From Oscillospiraceae bacterium (GTDB lineage: Bacteria; Bacillota; Clostridia; Oscillospirales; Ruminococcaceae), in contig JALEOL010000048.1 in NCBI GenBank assembly GCA_022766785.1, forward strand, positions 1-43,602: a stretch of DNA of 43,602 bases, in the 5' to 3' direction. The notes below the pieces were generated by a model, which saw only the letters and a program-made list of their open reading frames with translations, made no database searches and was not told the DNA's origin. The translations under genes were made by a program, and so were the position numbers. Within the stretch, counting starts at the first letter, position 1; every line of letters starts with the position of its first letter. This document shows positions 1 to 8,742 of this stretch, piece by piece.

Positions 1-180
1 GGAGCGGAAACCGCAGAGATACATGCAGATATCACCGTGCTGGAGGGATACAACGCGGTGAATGTCGCGGAGAATGTTCAGAAGAGCATAAAGTCCGCTA
101 TCCAGAGCATGACGAACTTCACCGTGACAAAGGTGGACGTCAATGTTGCCGGGATAAAATTCAAGGAGAGCGCTGAATGA
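1..180 (+). CDS. Asp23/Gls24 family protein, C-terminal end (5' truncated)
   Basis: The frame is open from the first base and ends at TGA 178-180, giving 59 visible residues. It contains the stretch VAENVQKSIKSAIQSMT followed by a VTKVDVNVAGIKF strand, typical of the C-terminal half of Asp23/Gls24 (DUF322) proteins. These are small envelope-stress or alkaline-shock proteins; in Firmicutes a member commonly sits just upstream of nusB, as here. Its stop overlaps the nusB start (ATGA), so the two are translationally coupled. The start and N-terminal half lie outside the window. The family call rests on the short tail plus the neighbour. Confidence 0.75.
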   Translation, partial: GAETAEIHADITVLEGYNAVNVAENVQKSIKSAIQSMTNFTVTKVDVNVAGIKFKESAE

Positions 181-614
181 GCGAAGCAGGAGAAAAAATG
201 GAAGAAAAGCTGACCAGACGCGAGGTGCGCGAGGGCGCATTTATCATACTTTACCAGACGATGTTCGGGCAGGAGCTTGGCGAGATAATCGAGGCGGACG
301 AGGAGTCCCTAGGTCTTGTGAAGAACCACGAGACTGACGCGATAGTCCGTGGCGTGATGTCCCACGACCAGGAGCTGACGGACTACATCGCAAAGTACAG
401 CACCACAAGATCCGTAGCCAGGATATCAAAGGTGAACCTTGTGCTGATGAAGATCGCGATATATGAGATGAAATACAACGACAAGGTGCCCGGCGCTGCG
501 GCGATAAACGAGGCTGTGGAGCTTGGAAAGAAGTACGCGTACAAGCAGGATTGCAGCTTCATCAACGGCGTGCTGAATTCCTGTCTGGAGGAGATAGAGA
601 ATGACCGGGATTGA
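177..614 (+). CDS. nusB: Transcription antitermination protein NusB
   Basis: NusB is a small all-helical RNA-binding protein that joins NusE (S10) on boxA to prevent premature termination of rRNA transcripts. The 145-residue product has the family's N-terminal TRREVREGAFIILYQ helix and the C-terminal block KVPGAAAINEAVELGKKYA followed by a FINGVLN motif. The ATG at 177 overlaps the preceding stop and has AAGGAG at 163-168, eight bases upstream. A later in-frame ATG at 198 is possible but lacks such a site. The 3' end overlaps the xseA start by 14 bases. Length is normal for NusB. Confidence 0.95.
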   Translation: MSEAGEKMEEKLTRREVREGAFIILYQTMFGQELGEIIEADEESLGLVKNHETDAIVRGVMSHDQELTDYIAKYSTTRSVARISKVNLVLMKIAIYEMKYNDKVPGAAAINEAVELGKKYAYKQDCSFINGVLNSCLEEIENDRD

Positions 615-1800
615 TCCTCCGGTAGTATCAGTCACCCAGGTCAACCGCGTCGTCGGAATGCTGATAAAGGGCGACCACAGGCTTGCGAATGTCGCGGTGC
701 GCGGGGAGATATCCAACTTCACCCGGCACTACAAAACGGGGCATCTCTATTTCACGCTGAAGGACGAGCAGACCCAGCTGAAGGCGGTGATGTTCGCAGG
801 GAACGCCGTGCGGCTGAGGTTTGACCCGGACAACGGCGATAAGGTCGTATGCTACGGCGCGATAACCGTTTATGAGCCTAACGGGGTGTATCAGATAAAC
901 TGCTCTGCAATGGAGCCTGACGGCGCAGGAGAGCAGGCAAAGGCTCTCGAGGAGCTGAAAAAGCGTCTTGCGGCGCAGGGGCTGTTCGACCGGAAACGTC
1001 CGCTGCCGAGGCTTCCGAAATGCGTTGCGGTGGTGACTTCCGCAGGCGGAGCGGCTTTGCAGGACGTTATCAATATAATCTCCCGGCGATGTCCGGTGGT
1101 ACGGCTTATCGTTATCCCGGCAAAGGTTCAGGGAGAGGGCGCGGATATTTCGGTAGCAGCGGCGATAGCCAGGGCGCAGGACACCGACGCTGACGTGATC
1201 ATTTTCGGCAGGGGCGGCGGTTCAGCTGAAGATCTCAGCGCGTTCAACTCCGAGGTGGTAGCGAGGGCGGTATTTGCAAGCCGTATACCTACGATCTCGG
1301 CGGTGGGACATGAGACGGATTTCAGCATTGCGGATCTTACCGCAGATATGAGAGCTCCTACTCCCTCGGCGGCGGCTGAGCTTGCCGTGCCGGAGCTGGG
1401 CAATATTCATGCGGCGATAGAGGGCGCGCTGGAGCAGATACGCGCAGGAATGCTCAGACGGCTTTCCGACGCGGAGCGTTCGCTGGAAGCGCAGATGTCG
1501 CTGATCGCGGCGCTTTCCCCGAAAAACAGGCTGAATAACGCCGAACAGCGCCTTGACGAGCTTTCCGCCGCTATCCGCACGGGAATGCACCACCGTCTCG
1601 ACCGCGCTGAGCAGTCGCTGAAAGCAAACGCCGAGATCATCTCAGCGCTTGATCCGCTGGGAGTTCTGGCGAGGGGATTTTCTCTCACCAGCACGGACAG
1701 AGGGATAGTCATCAGCGCCGCACAGCTAAGCCCCGGGGACAGCATAAATGTGCGGCTGTCCGAAGGCTCAGTCAGGGCGACGGTCACTGAAATATTGTAA
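601..1800 (+). CDS. xseA: Exodeoxyribonuclease VII large subunit
   Basis: This is the catalytic subunit of exonuclease VII, which degrades single-stranded DNA from both ends in the cytoplasm. The N-terminal OB-fold includes the VRGEISNFTRHYKTGHLYFTLKD-type strand pattern (residues about 34-56). The nuclease core shows VVTSAGGAALQDVINI, IIFGRGGGSAEDL and the AVGHETDFSIADLTADMRAPTPSAAAE region. A helical region follows, and the C-terminal strand motif DPLGVLARGFSL ends the family signature. GGAGGAG at 587-593 precedes the ATG by seven bases. At 399 residues it is within the normal range, and it is directly followed by xseB. The gene is intact. Confidence 0.97.
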   Translation: MTGIDPPVVSVTQVNRVVGMLIKGDHRLANVAVRGEISNFTRHYKTGHLYFTLKDEQTQLKAVMFAGNAVRLRFDPDNGDKVVCYGAITVYEPNGVYQINCSAMEPDGAGEQAKALEELKKRLAAQGLFDRKRPLPRLPKCVAVVTSAGGAALQDVINIISRRCPVVRLIVIPAKVQGEGADISVAAAIARAQDTDADVIIFGRGGGSAEDLSAFNSEVVARAVFASRIPTISAVGHETDFSIADLTADMRAPTPSAAAELAVPELGNIHAAIEGALEQIRAGMLRRLSDAERSLEAQMSLIAALSPKNRLNNAEQRLDELSAAIRTGMHHRLDRAEQSLKANAEIISALDPLGVLARGFSLTSTDRGIVISAAQLSPGDSINVRLSEGSVRATVTEIL

Positions 1801-1812
1801 CAGAGGTTAAAA

Positions 1813-1992
1813 ATGGACTTTGAGAAAGCAATGGGCAGACTTGCCGAGATCTCACAGAAAATGAGCGGCGGCGAGCTTTCGCTTGAGGACTCCATGAAGC
1901 TGTACGCCGAGGCTGCGCAGCTTACGAAGGAGTGCCGGGAATACATTCAGAAGGCGCGGCTCCAGGTCGAGCAGCTGGAAGCGGCAGAGTGA
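1813..1992 (+). CDS. xseB: Exodeoxyribonuclease VII small subunit
   Basis: A 59-residue reading frame, ATG 1813 to TGA 1990-1992, starts twelve bases after xseA. It begins MDFEKAMGRLAEI and contains the XseB hallmark GELSLEDSMKLYAEA followed by a basic and acidic helix ending QVEQLEAAE. XseB is a short helical-hairpin protein that binds the XseA helical region in several copies and is needed for exonuclease VII activity. AGAGG at 1802-1806 lies six bases before the start. The small size is normal for the family (about 60-80 residues). The gene is short enough to be missed by length-filtered gene calling. Confidence 0.93.
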   Translation: MDFEKAMGRLAEISQKMSGGELSLEDSMKLYAEAAQLTKECREYIQKARLQVEQLEAAE

Positions 1993-2007
1993 CCGGGGGG
2001 CTTGATT

Positions 2008-2904
2008 TTGGACAGGCAAACAGTAAAAGAGCGGCTGAGTGATCTCGCCGAGATGACCGAGCGTGCGCTTGACAGGTACATTCCCGAGCGCGAGTGCCTG
2101 CAAAAGAACGTGATCCTTGCGGCGCGCCACAGTCTTACCGCCGGGGGCAAGCGGCTTCGACCGGCTCTGGTGATGGAGTTCTGCCGGGTGTGCGGAGGAG
2201 ACGAGCAGACGGCTCTGCCGGTGGCGTGCGCTATTGAGATGATGCACACGTTCTCGCTGATACACGACGATCTTCCCTGCATGGACAACGACGATATGCG
2301 CCGGGGAAAACCGAGCTGCCACAAGGCGTTCGGGGAAGCAAACGCGCTTCTCGCAGGAGACGCACTGGCGATACTGCCGGCACAGATCATCGCGCAGGCC
2401 GGGCTGAAGGGCACCATTCCGCAGGGCGCTGCGCTGAAGATCATCGCGCTGCTTGGCGAGCAGGCAGGCATCTACGGCATGATCGGCGGTCAGGTCATCG
2501 ACACCGAGAACGAGGGAAAGCGGCTGCCGGAGAACGTGATACTGGAGATGTACCGCATGAAGACCGGCGCGCTGCTGGAATTCTGCTGCCGTGCCGGAGT
2601 CATCGCTGCAGGCGGCGGCGCGGAGCTTCAGCTTGCGGCAGGGACTTACGCCAAAAAGCTGGGGCTTGCGTTCCAGATAATCGACGATATCCTGGATATC
2701 ACCGCCGATGAAAAGCTGCTGGGAAAACCGGTGGGGAGCGACGCACAGAGCGGTAAGTTCACATACGCTGCCGCAGTAGGACTTGACAGAGCGAGAGCCC
2801 AGGCGGCGCAGCTCACGGAGGAGGCAGTCCGGGCGCTGGAAGCGTTCGGGGACAGGGAGTTCCTGACGGGGCTTACGGAGCTGCTTCTTGAAAGGAAATA
2901 CTAA
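2008..2904 (+). CDS. ispA: Polyprenyl (farnesyl/geranylgeranyl) diphosphate synthase
   Basis: A short-chain trans-prenyltransferase that condenses isopentenyl diphosphate with allylic diphosphates. The product feeds undecaprenyl and other isoprenoid pathways and uses the precursor made through Dxs encoded just downstream. The first aspartate-rich motif DDLPCMDND lies near residue 90 and the second, FQIIDDILD, near residue 225; the GGKRLRP motif is near residue 47. Both aspartate clusters are intact. The start is a TTG: the G-run at 1995-2000 favours TTG 2008 (seven-base spacing) over the in-frame TTG 2002 (one base). Length of about 298 residues fits IspA. Confidence 0.93.
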   Translation: MDRQTVKERLSDLAEMTERALDRYIPERECLQKNVILAARHSLTAGGKRLRPALVMEFCRVCGGDEQTALPVACAIEMMHTFSLIHDDLPCMDNDDMRRGKPSCHKAFGEANALLAGDALAILPAQIIAQAGLKGTIPQGAALKIIALLGEQAGIYGMIGGQVIDTENEGKRLPENVILEMYRMKTGALLEFCCRAGVIAAGGGAELQLAAGTYAKKLGLAFQIIDDILDITADEKLLGKPVGSDAQSGKFTYAAAVGLDRARAQAAQLTEEAVRALEAFGDREFLTGLTELLLERKY

Positions 2905-2926
2905 CGCCCGGAGGGGAATTTGATAT

Positions 2927-3427
2927 ATGAATATTTTTATGGCAAATCCGACAATAACCGTCGGGCTGATAGCATTCTTATCGGCACAGATAATCAAGAC
3001 TGTGCTGTACGCTATAAAGCAGAAATCCTTCGACCCGGAGCGCATTACAGGCGCCGGGGGAATGCCGTCGTCGCATTCATCTCTGGTGGTTTCTGTCGCG
3101 CTATATCTGCTCAGGCTGGAGGGAGTTCACAGTACCTCGTTCGCGCTGTCTATACTGATCCTGGGGGTAGTGATCTATGACGCTCTCAGCGTTCGCTACA
3201 ACGCCGGGCTTCACGGCAAGGAACTGAACCGCCTGCGCAGGGTCATTGACGAGATGGACGATGAGATATCCCGTCTCGGCGGCGAGGATCTGAAGGACGA
3301 GAAGCTCGATGAAATGTCCGACCGCAAGGAGTTCAAGGAATTCCTGGGTCACAAGCCTATAGAGGTGCTTGCAGGGGCGCTTCTGGGAATACTTATAGGT
3401 ATGGTGTTCCCGGTGCCCAAGGGATAA
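2927..3427 (+). CDS. Divergent PAP2 family membrane protein (YuiD-like)
   Basis: A 166-residue protein with the conserved block ITGAGGMPSSHSSLVVSVA, the signature of the divergent PAP2 (DUF212) family related to acid phosphatase/vanadium haloperoxidase folds. Hydrophobic segments occupy residues about 7-27, 47-63, 71-90 and the C-terminus (VLAGALLGILIGMVF). Between them is a charged, acidic helical stretch. The substrate is unknown. Its position between ispA and dxs would be compatible with work on a polyprenyl phosphate, but this is only inference. GGAGGGG at 2910-2916 precedes the ATG. Confidence 0.85.
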   Translation: MNIFMANPTITVGLIAFLSAQIIKTVLYAIKQKSFDPERITGAGGMPSSHSSLVVSVALYLLRLEGVHSTSFALSILILGVVIYDALSVRYNAGLHGKELNRLRRVIDEMDDEISRLGGEDLKDEKLDEMSDRKEFKEFLGHKPIEVLAGALLGILIGMVFPVPKG

Positions 3428-3456
3428 CTGCCGCCAGAATAAGGCTGTCGGAGGCA

Positions 3457-5289
3457 ATGATGATACTTGACAATGAAATAGATCACGAGAAGATCTCGAA
3501 TATGACCCTGCCCGAGCTGAAACAGCTCTGTCGGGAGCTGCGGCGCTGCATTCTGAGCACTGTCACCGAAACCGGGGGACACCTGTCCTCTAACCTCGGT
3601 ACAGTGGAGCTTACGACGGCGCTGCATTTTGTTTTTGATGTAAAGACCGACCGTATCGTGTGGGACGTGGGACACCAGGCGTATGCCCACAAGCTGCTCA
3701 CCGGGCGGTATTCCGAGTTCGGCACGCTGCGCAGCAGAGACGGCATTTCCGGCTTCACCAGACCGGGTGAGTCAAGGGCGGACGCGTTCATCTCAGGGCA
3801 CAGCAGCACCTCTATTTCCGCCGCCTATGGGATAGCCTGCGCCATGAGGCTGAAGGGAGAGCGCGGCAGCGTTGCGGCTGTCATAGGAGACGGCGCTCTT
3901 ACCGGAGGCATGGCATACGAGGGGCTTAATAACGCCGGGAAAAGCATGGCGCCGCTCGTGGTAGTGCTCAACGACAACGGCATGTCGATATCCAAGAGCA
4001 AGGGCGCGCTGGCGAGATACCTTGCTCATATCCGCTCCACAAGGAAGTACTACTGCGCCAAGGAGCACGTCAAGTCTGTGGTGTCAGCCGTTCCTATCGT
4101 CGGCGAAAAGCTGGAGAAAACGCTGCGCACGGCAAAGGGGCTTATCAAGGACGCGCTTTACGACAGCAGCAATATGTTTGAGAATTTCGGATTTCAGTAT
4201 ATCGGGCCGGTAAACGGTCACGACCTGGAGGATATGATAGAGGCCTTCTCCGTGGCGAAGCTGATGCGAAAGCCCTGCGTTGTGCATGTGTTCACCACAA
4301 AGGGCAAGGGCTGGCGTCCGGCGGAGGACAATCCCGGTGAATACCACGCGGTCGCAGGAAAGCAGGGTCTGCCCGGGGGTATCACCTTCAGCGAGACCTT
4401 CGGCAGAGAGCTGGAGCGGCTGGGTACGTCCGACAGCCGTATCTGCGGTATCACTGCCGCAATGAAATACGCCACCGGAATGAATTACTTCTGCAATTCC
4501 TGCGGCGAGCGGTATTTCGATGTCGGGATAGCAGAGCAGCACGCCGTGACCTTTGCCGCCGGGCTTGCCGTTGAGGGAATGCTGCCGGTGTTCGCGGTGT
4601 ATTCCACCTTTTTGCAGCGCGGATTTGACCAGGTGGTGCACGACTGCGCGATAGAAAAAACGCATGTGGTGCTTGCGATAGACCGCGCCGGATTTACCGG
4701 GGAGGACGGAGAGACCCACCAGGGGATATTTGACGTTTCCATGCTTTCTATGATACCGAATACCACGGTGTACTCCCCGGCGAGCCTTGAGGAGCTGCGG
4801 CTGTGTCTCAGGCAGGCTTTGTATCACACCGGGGGAGTAGCGGCGGTGAGATATCCCAAGGGAGTTCAGCCGCCGGTGGAAGTTCAGCCGAATACGGAGC
4901 TTGAATATTCCGGCAGGCACGGAAAGACCCTTGCGGTGAGCTACGGCAGGCTTTCGGCGCAGACCGTTTCCGCTGCACGGGAGGTGACGCTGAGGGGCGC
5001 GCCCGTGGACTGGCTGCGGCTGGTTAGGATAACACCGCTGCCGGAAGCTGCGATAGATACAGCGCTTCGGTACGACCGCGTTGTGTTCTTCGAGGAGGGA
5101 ATGTTATGCGGCGGTATCGCTCAGCAGTTCGCTGCGGCGCTGCTCCGGCGCGGTTACAAGGGCGGCTTTGAAGCCGTGGGAGCGGACGGGAAATTCGTCC
5201 CTGCCGGAACGGTACAGCAGCAGCTGGAGATGTTCGGGCTTGACCATATCTCGATGATAAAAAGGCTCGGTGAGTCTCATGAGACTTGA
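3457..5289 (+). CDS. dxs: 1-deoxy-D-xylulose-5-phosphate synthase
   Basis: This thiamine-diphosphate enzyme makes DXP from pyruvate and glyceraldehyde-3-phosphate, the first step of the MEP isoprenoid pathway. The N-terminal TPP-binding motif GDGALTGG (about 144-151) with NN near 158 and the NDNGMSI segment are intact. The transketolase-like part has VGIAEQHAVTFAAGLA with the catalytic glutamate, followed by the C-terminal transketolase domain. At 610 residues it is full length. CGGAGG at 3449-3454 gives better spacing to the second ATG at 3460, so the protein may start one residue later. It overlaps tlyA, which suggests coupled translation. Confidence 0.96.
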   Translation: MMILDNEIDHEKISNMTLPELKQLCRELRRCILSTVTETGGHLSSNLGTVELTTALHFVFDVKTDRIVWDVGHQAYAHKLLTGRYSEFGTLRSRDGISGFTRPGESRADAFISGHSSTSISAAYGIACAMRLKGERGSVAAVIGDGALTGGMAYEGLNNAGKSMAPLVVVLNDNGMSISKSKGALARYLAHIRSTRKYYCAKEHVKSVVSAVPIVGEKLEKTLRTAKGLIKDALYDSSNMFENFGFQYIGPVNGHDLEDMIEAFSVAKLMRKPCVVHVFTTKGKGWRPAEDNPGEYHAVAGKQGLPGGITFSETFGRELERLGTSDSRICGITAAMKYATGMNYFCNSCGERYFDVGIAEQHAVTFAAGLAVEGMLPVFAVYSTFLQRGFDQVVHDCAIEKTHVVLAIDRAGFTGEDGETHQGIFDVSMLSMIPNTTVYSPASLEELRLCLRQALYHTGGVAAVRYPKGVQPPVEVQPNTELEYSGRHGKTLAVSYGRLSAQTVSAAREVTLRGAPVDWLRLVRITPLPEAAIDTALRYDRVVFFEEGMLCGGIAQQFAAALLRRGYKGGFEAVGADGKFVPAGTVQQQLEMFGLDHISMIKRLGESHET

Positions 5290-5992
5290 CGTATATCTGA
5301 CTGAAAAGGGGCTTTGCAAGAGCCGTACAGCGGCGCAGAGCCTGATAAAGAGCGGCGGCGTTTCCCTTAACGGCACTCCCTGCACCAAGCCCTCGCAGGA
5401 GGTCACGGAAAACGACTTTGCCGAGATAACCGGGGAGCAGCTGCGTTACGCCGGCAGGGGCGGACTTAAACTGGAATATGCGCTGGAGCAGTTCGGGCTG
5501 GATATCACCGGCGCGGAGTGTATCGACATCGGCTCCTCCACCGGGGGATTTACCGATTGCATGCTGCAGCACGGGGCAGCACGGGTGTACGCCGTGGACG
5601 TTGGGCGCGACCAGCTCGCGCAGTTCCTGCGGGACGACCCTCGGGTGGTGTCAATGGAGCAGACGGATATCCGCACAGCGGAGCTTCCCCCAGCGGATTT
5701 CATCGGCACGGACGTGTCGTTTATCTCGCTCAAACTGATACTGCCACATATTTATCGCCTGCTGAAAAGCGGCGGCAGGGCGGTGGTGCTGATAAAGCCG
5801 CAGTTCGAGGCAGGCAGGGCAAATCTCAGCAAAAAGGGCGTTGTCCGGGACGCCGGGCTGCGGCTGAGGATAAAGGACGACATCGCCGGATTTGCGAGGG
5901 GCTGCGGCTTTGTTGTTTCCGGTTCAGCGATCTCTCCGATCACCGGAGGAGACGGGAATGTGGAGTTCCTGATGTGCCTTGACAAGGGCTGA
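5279..5992 (+). CDS. tlyA: TlyA family rRNA (cytidine-2'-O)-methyltransferase
   Basis: A methyltransferase and putative haemolysin-like family protein that in mycobacteria 2'-O-methylates both rRNAs. The N-terminal S4 RNA-binding domain (RLDVYLTEKGLCKSRTAA, then the SGGVSLNG turn) covers about residues 1-60. It is followed by an FtsJ-like SAM fold with motif I DIGSSTGGFTDCML near residue 83 and the conserved VLIKPQFEAGR segment. ATG 5279 lies inside the dxs end and begins with the usual MRLDVYL. A GTG at 5270 would add three residues. About 237 residues, normal size. It sits next to dxs and nadK as in many Firmicutes. Confidence 0.92.
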   Translation: MRLDVYLTEKGLCKSRTAAQSLIKSGGVSLNGTPCTKPSQEVTENDFAEITGEQLRYAGRGGLKLEYALEQFGLDITGAECIDIGSSTGGFTDCMLQHGAARVYAVDVGRDQLAQFLRDDPRVVSMEQTDIRTAELPPADFIGTDVSFISLKLILPHIYRLLKSGGRAVVLIKPQFEAGRANLSKKGVVRDAGLRLRIKDDIAGFARGCGFVVSGSAISPITGGDGNVEFLMCLDKG

Positions 5993-6008
5993 TTATCCGG
6001 AGGTAACT

Positions 6009-6875
6009 ATGGATGTAAATACTGAAAAGCGCGTCATGATCGCATACAACCGCAGGGACAGCAACTCGGTGAAGATCGCCGAGGACATCTGCTGTGAGCT
6101 GCGTGCGGCTGGCATCGTTCCGCTTTCGCTGAAATACGATGACGGCAGCGGCGGAGGGCTTAACGGCGCAGTTTCCGCCGAGAGCGGCGAGGACTGTCTT
6201 TGCATGATAACCGTAGGCGGCGACGGGTCGATAATCTCCCACGGAAAGCTGGCGGCGGTGTGGGGCATACCGCTGCTGGGTGTGAACACCGGGCGGCTTG
6301 GCTTCATGGCTAACCTGGAGCCCGGGGAGATCAGGCGTATCCCGGAGATTATACTGGGGGAGTTCCGCGTAAGCCGCCGCATGATGATGTCCGTGGAAGT
6401 GAGCTACCAAAACGGAGGTAAGCTCTGCCAGAACACCCTGAACGACGTCGTTGTGTCAAGGGACAGCAAGTCGAAGCTGCCGGAGTTCTGCGTTTTCTGC
6501 GGCGATACCGAGGTGTCGAGACTGCGCGCGGACGGCGTTATTTTCAGCACACCCACCGGCTCCACCGCCTATTCGCTTTCGGCTGGCGGCCCGATCATCG
6601 ACCCGGCGATGCACTGCATAGAATACACGGCGCTGTGCCCTCACTCGCTGTTCTCACGACCTATGATATTCTCCGCAGAGCGCAGCGTGGAGCTTCGCGT
6701 AAATTCCTATCAGGACAGCCGGGTAACTATCAGCTTTGACGGCGACAGCGGCTATCCCTTCGGCGACGGCGATGTGCTGACCATGCGCTCCGGCGGCAAT
6801 GAACTCATGCTCATCGAGACCGGGGACGGTTTTTTCGGCTCGGTCAACCGGAAGCTCATGCAGCCGCTGAAATAG
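6009..6875 (+). CDS. nadK: NAD kinase
   Basis: Phosphorylates NAD to NADP using ATP or polyphosphate, the only route to cellular NADP. Key motifs are the GGDGS loop (residues 70-74), NTGRLGFM (93-100), TLNDVVV (143-149) and the FSTPTGSTAYSLSAGGP segment. The ATG at 6009 has GGAGGT at 5999-6004 and gives a 288-residue protein. Upstream in-frame starts from 5979 exist but would overlap the tlyA end and lack a ribosome site. It follows tlyA in the operon and is intact. Confidence 0.95.
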   Translation: MDVNTEKRVMIAYNRRDSNSVKIAEDICCELRAAGIVPLSLKYDDGSGGGLNGAVSAESGEDCLCMITVGGDGSIISHGKLAAVWGIPLLGVNTGRLGFMANLEPGEIRRIPEIILGEFRVSRRMMMSVEVSYQNGGKLCQNTLNDVVVSRDSKSKLPEFCVFCGDTEVSRLRADGVIFSTPTGSTAYSLSAGGPIIDPAMHCIEYTALCPHSLFSRPMIFSAERSVELRVNSYQDSRVTISFDGDSGYPFGDGDVLTMRSGGNELMLIETGDGFFGSVNRKLMQPLK

Positions 6876-6876
6876 T

Positions 6877-7731
6877 ATGTTTGACCTGACTTCACGGTTC
6901 TGTACGGCGACCGCACAGCCGTTTCTGAACACGCTTTACTACAGCGAAGCAGCCCCCTGCGCGGCGCTTGTCCCGTATGTGCGCTGTTTCTGGGGAACGG
7001 CACGTCCTGTAAGCGAGCCGGAACCGCAGTCTGATAAGAGCTCCCTGGTCATTCCGGACGGCTGCGTGGATATCATTTTCCGTGCAGACCTTGACAAAGG
7101 CAGTGTGGAAGCGTATTTCTGTGGACTTGACGAGAACGGCTGGGAGGGCGGCAGGACAACGGTTTGTGAGGGACTTACCTCGACTTTCGCAGTGAGATTT
7201 TACCTGTGGTCTGCGGCGGCTTTCGCAGAGGACAGCCTGCTTGACAGCAGCAATACGGCGTTTCCGGCGGAGAGCCTGTTCCCGGGATTTGTGAGGGAAA
7301 TGAGTGAGTATCTGAGCCGTGGGCTTACTCTGCGGCAGAACGCTGAACATGCGGAAAGGCTGCTCCTGAAACGGCTGCTGCGTCTGCCGGACGAGAACCT
7401 TATGAACGCGCTGGAGATTACGATAAGGAAGAATGGCAGGGTGTCCTGCGCCGAGCTTTCGTCCCACACCGGCTGTACAGTCAGGCGGCTGCAAAGGCTG
7501 TTCAATGAGAACACCGGCGCTTCTCCGAAGTCGGTGATGTCGGTGATACGGTATCAGCTGATGTGGCAGGAAATGCTGAGGGATCCGCGTTTTTCGGTGC
7601 TTGACGCGGTGGAGAAATACGGTTACTTTGACCAGCCCCACCTGCTGCACGATTTCAAGCGGCGTCACCTTATGACTCCCCAGGCGGCGCTGAAAAATGC
7701 CCGTGGGACTGTCCTTTTTTTACAATACTGA
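6877..7731 (+). CDS. AraC-type transcriptional regulator with DUF6597-like sensor domain
   Basis: A 284-residue regulator. The N-terminal half contains LVPYVRCFWG and PDGCVDIIFRAD, the pattern of the DUF6597 sensor domain found in AraC-like proteins. The C-terminal half has two helix-turn-helix units: VSCAELSSHTGCTVRRLQRLFNE and a second ending in YFDQPHLLHDFKRRHLMTP. The ligand is unknown. Its ATG lies one base after the nadK stop with no clear ribosome site, so it is probably translated by coupling. It is the first of three genes interrupting the usual nadK-argR order and may regulate the two that follow. Confidence 0.85.
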   Translation: MFDLTSRFCTATAQPFLNTLYYSEAAPCAALVPYVRCFWGTARPVSEPEPQSDKSSLVIPDGCVDIIFRADLDKGSVEAYFCGLDENGWEGGRTTVCEGLTSTFAVRFYLWSAAAFAEDSLLDSSNTAFPAESLFPGFVREMSEYLSRGLTLRQNAEHAERLLLKRLLRLPDENLMNALEITIRKNGRVSCAELSSHTGCTVRRLQRLFNENTGASPKSVMSVIRYQLMWQEMLRDPRFSVLDAVEKYGYFDQPHLLHDFKRRHLMTPQAALKNARGTVLFLQY

Positions 7732-7743
7732 TCCTGAGATTTG

Positions 7744-7752
7744 TGTTATGAT
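7744..7752 (+). promoter_or_regulatory. Possible extended -10 promoter for the 7798 gene
   Basis: TGTTATGAT at 7744-7752 matches an extended -10 (TGn plus TATGAT), about 45 bases before the ATG at 7798. A TTTACA at 7719-7724 is 22 bases away, too far for a standard -35. It would give the toroid and AlkZ-related genes a start independent of nadK. Confidence 0.35.
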
Positions 7753-7797
7753 ATTATCGGCGCATTCAGCGCACATAATTGACGGAGGAGTATTGAT

Positions 7798-8739
7798 ATG
7801 AACATCAGAGAAACAAAGGAATTCAAGCTGTCAGAGGGCTTCATCATGCGAAACGCCCGTCCCCTTGACCTTGCGATGTGGCGGTATCTGTTCCGCGGCG
7901 GCAGCAGGGAGGACGTGCTTTTCGCGCTGGCGGCGTTCCAGAACCCGGACGGCGGCTTCGGCAGGGGACTAGAGTGCGACTGCCTGAACCCACATTCCTC
8001 GCCGGTACAGACGCTTACCGCTGTCGGAGCGCTTGGCGAGATAGGCTTCAGCGACGGCAGCCACCCGATAATCCAGGGTATTCTGCGGTATCTGGACAGC
8101 GGCGCGGATTTTGACGAGAATGCCGGCGAGTGGCTCACCACCGTCCCCACCAACAACGACTTTCCCCATGCGGTATGGTGGAGCTTCGTCCCGGGCATGA
8201 AGCCGGAGCAGAACCCACTGCGGTATAATCCCACGGCGGCGCTTGCCGGGTTTATCCTGCGCTTTGCGGAGAGAAACAGCCCTCTGTACCAAAAGGGCGA
8301 GAAGATAGCACGGAGCGCTGTGGCGTACCTTACCGGCGGAGAGTGTCCGAATGAGCCACACGTCACCGGCTGTTTTTCCATGATGTACGAACAGCTGCTG
8401 CAAGCCGGAGAGCAGCCGGAATACATCGACAGCCTGAAAATGGCGCTGCTGAGCCGTGCGGAGAAGGAGATATGCCGCGACCCCGGGCGTTGGCAGACAG
8501 AATATGTTCCGAAGCCGTCGGACTACATAAAAGACCGCACAAGCCTGTTCTACAAGGGCAGCGAGGAGCTTTGCGCAAAGGAATGCGAGCTTATCCGCAG
8601 CGGTCAGCTGGAGGACGGCTCGTTCCCGGTGACATGGGACTGGTGCACGGACTACAGGGAATTTGCGCTGGCGGCGAACTGGTGGAAAGCCCGGTTCATC
8701 ATCAATAATATGCGTTTTCTCGCGGAGTTTGGAGAGTGA
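7798..8739 (+). CDS. Prenyltransferase/squalene-cyclase-like alpha/alpha-toroid protein
   Basis: A 313-residue cytosolic protein with no signal peptide. It contains QNPDGGFGRGLE (about residues 47-58), resembling the QW-type repeat of terpene cyclases and protein prenyltransferases, and further helix-turn repeats such as LTAVGALGEIGF and LEDGSFPVTWDWCTDY. This suggests an alpha/alpha toroid, but the catalytic DxDD motif of class II cyclases and the zinc ligands of prenyltransferases are not obvious, so activity is uncertain. GGAGGAG about ten bases upstream supports ATG 7798. It ends four bases before the AlkZ-related gene. I do not recognise a named gene. Confidence 0.7.
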   Translation: MNIRETKEFKLSEGFIMRNARPLDLAMWRYLFRGGSREDVLFALAAFQNPDGGFGRGLECDCLNPHSSPVQTLTAVGALGEIGFSDGSHPIIQGILRYLDSGADFDENAGEWLTTVPTNNDFPHAVWWSFVPGMKPEQNPLRYNPTAALAGFILRFAERNSPLYQKGEKIARSAVAYLTGGECPNEPHVTGCFSMMYEQLLQAGEQPEYIDSLKMALLSRAEKEICRDPGRWQTEYVPKPSDYIKDRTSLFYKGSEELCAKECELIRSGQLEDGSFPVTWDWCTDYREFALAANWWKARFIINNMRFLAEFGE

Positions 8740-8742
8740 CAT

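Noticed and set aside
1852..3045. Minus-strand open frame of 397 codons
   Set aside because: It runs antisense across xseB, ispA and the PAP2-like gene, all strongly supported, and its product is rich in Arg, Leu and His without any domain pattern.
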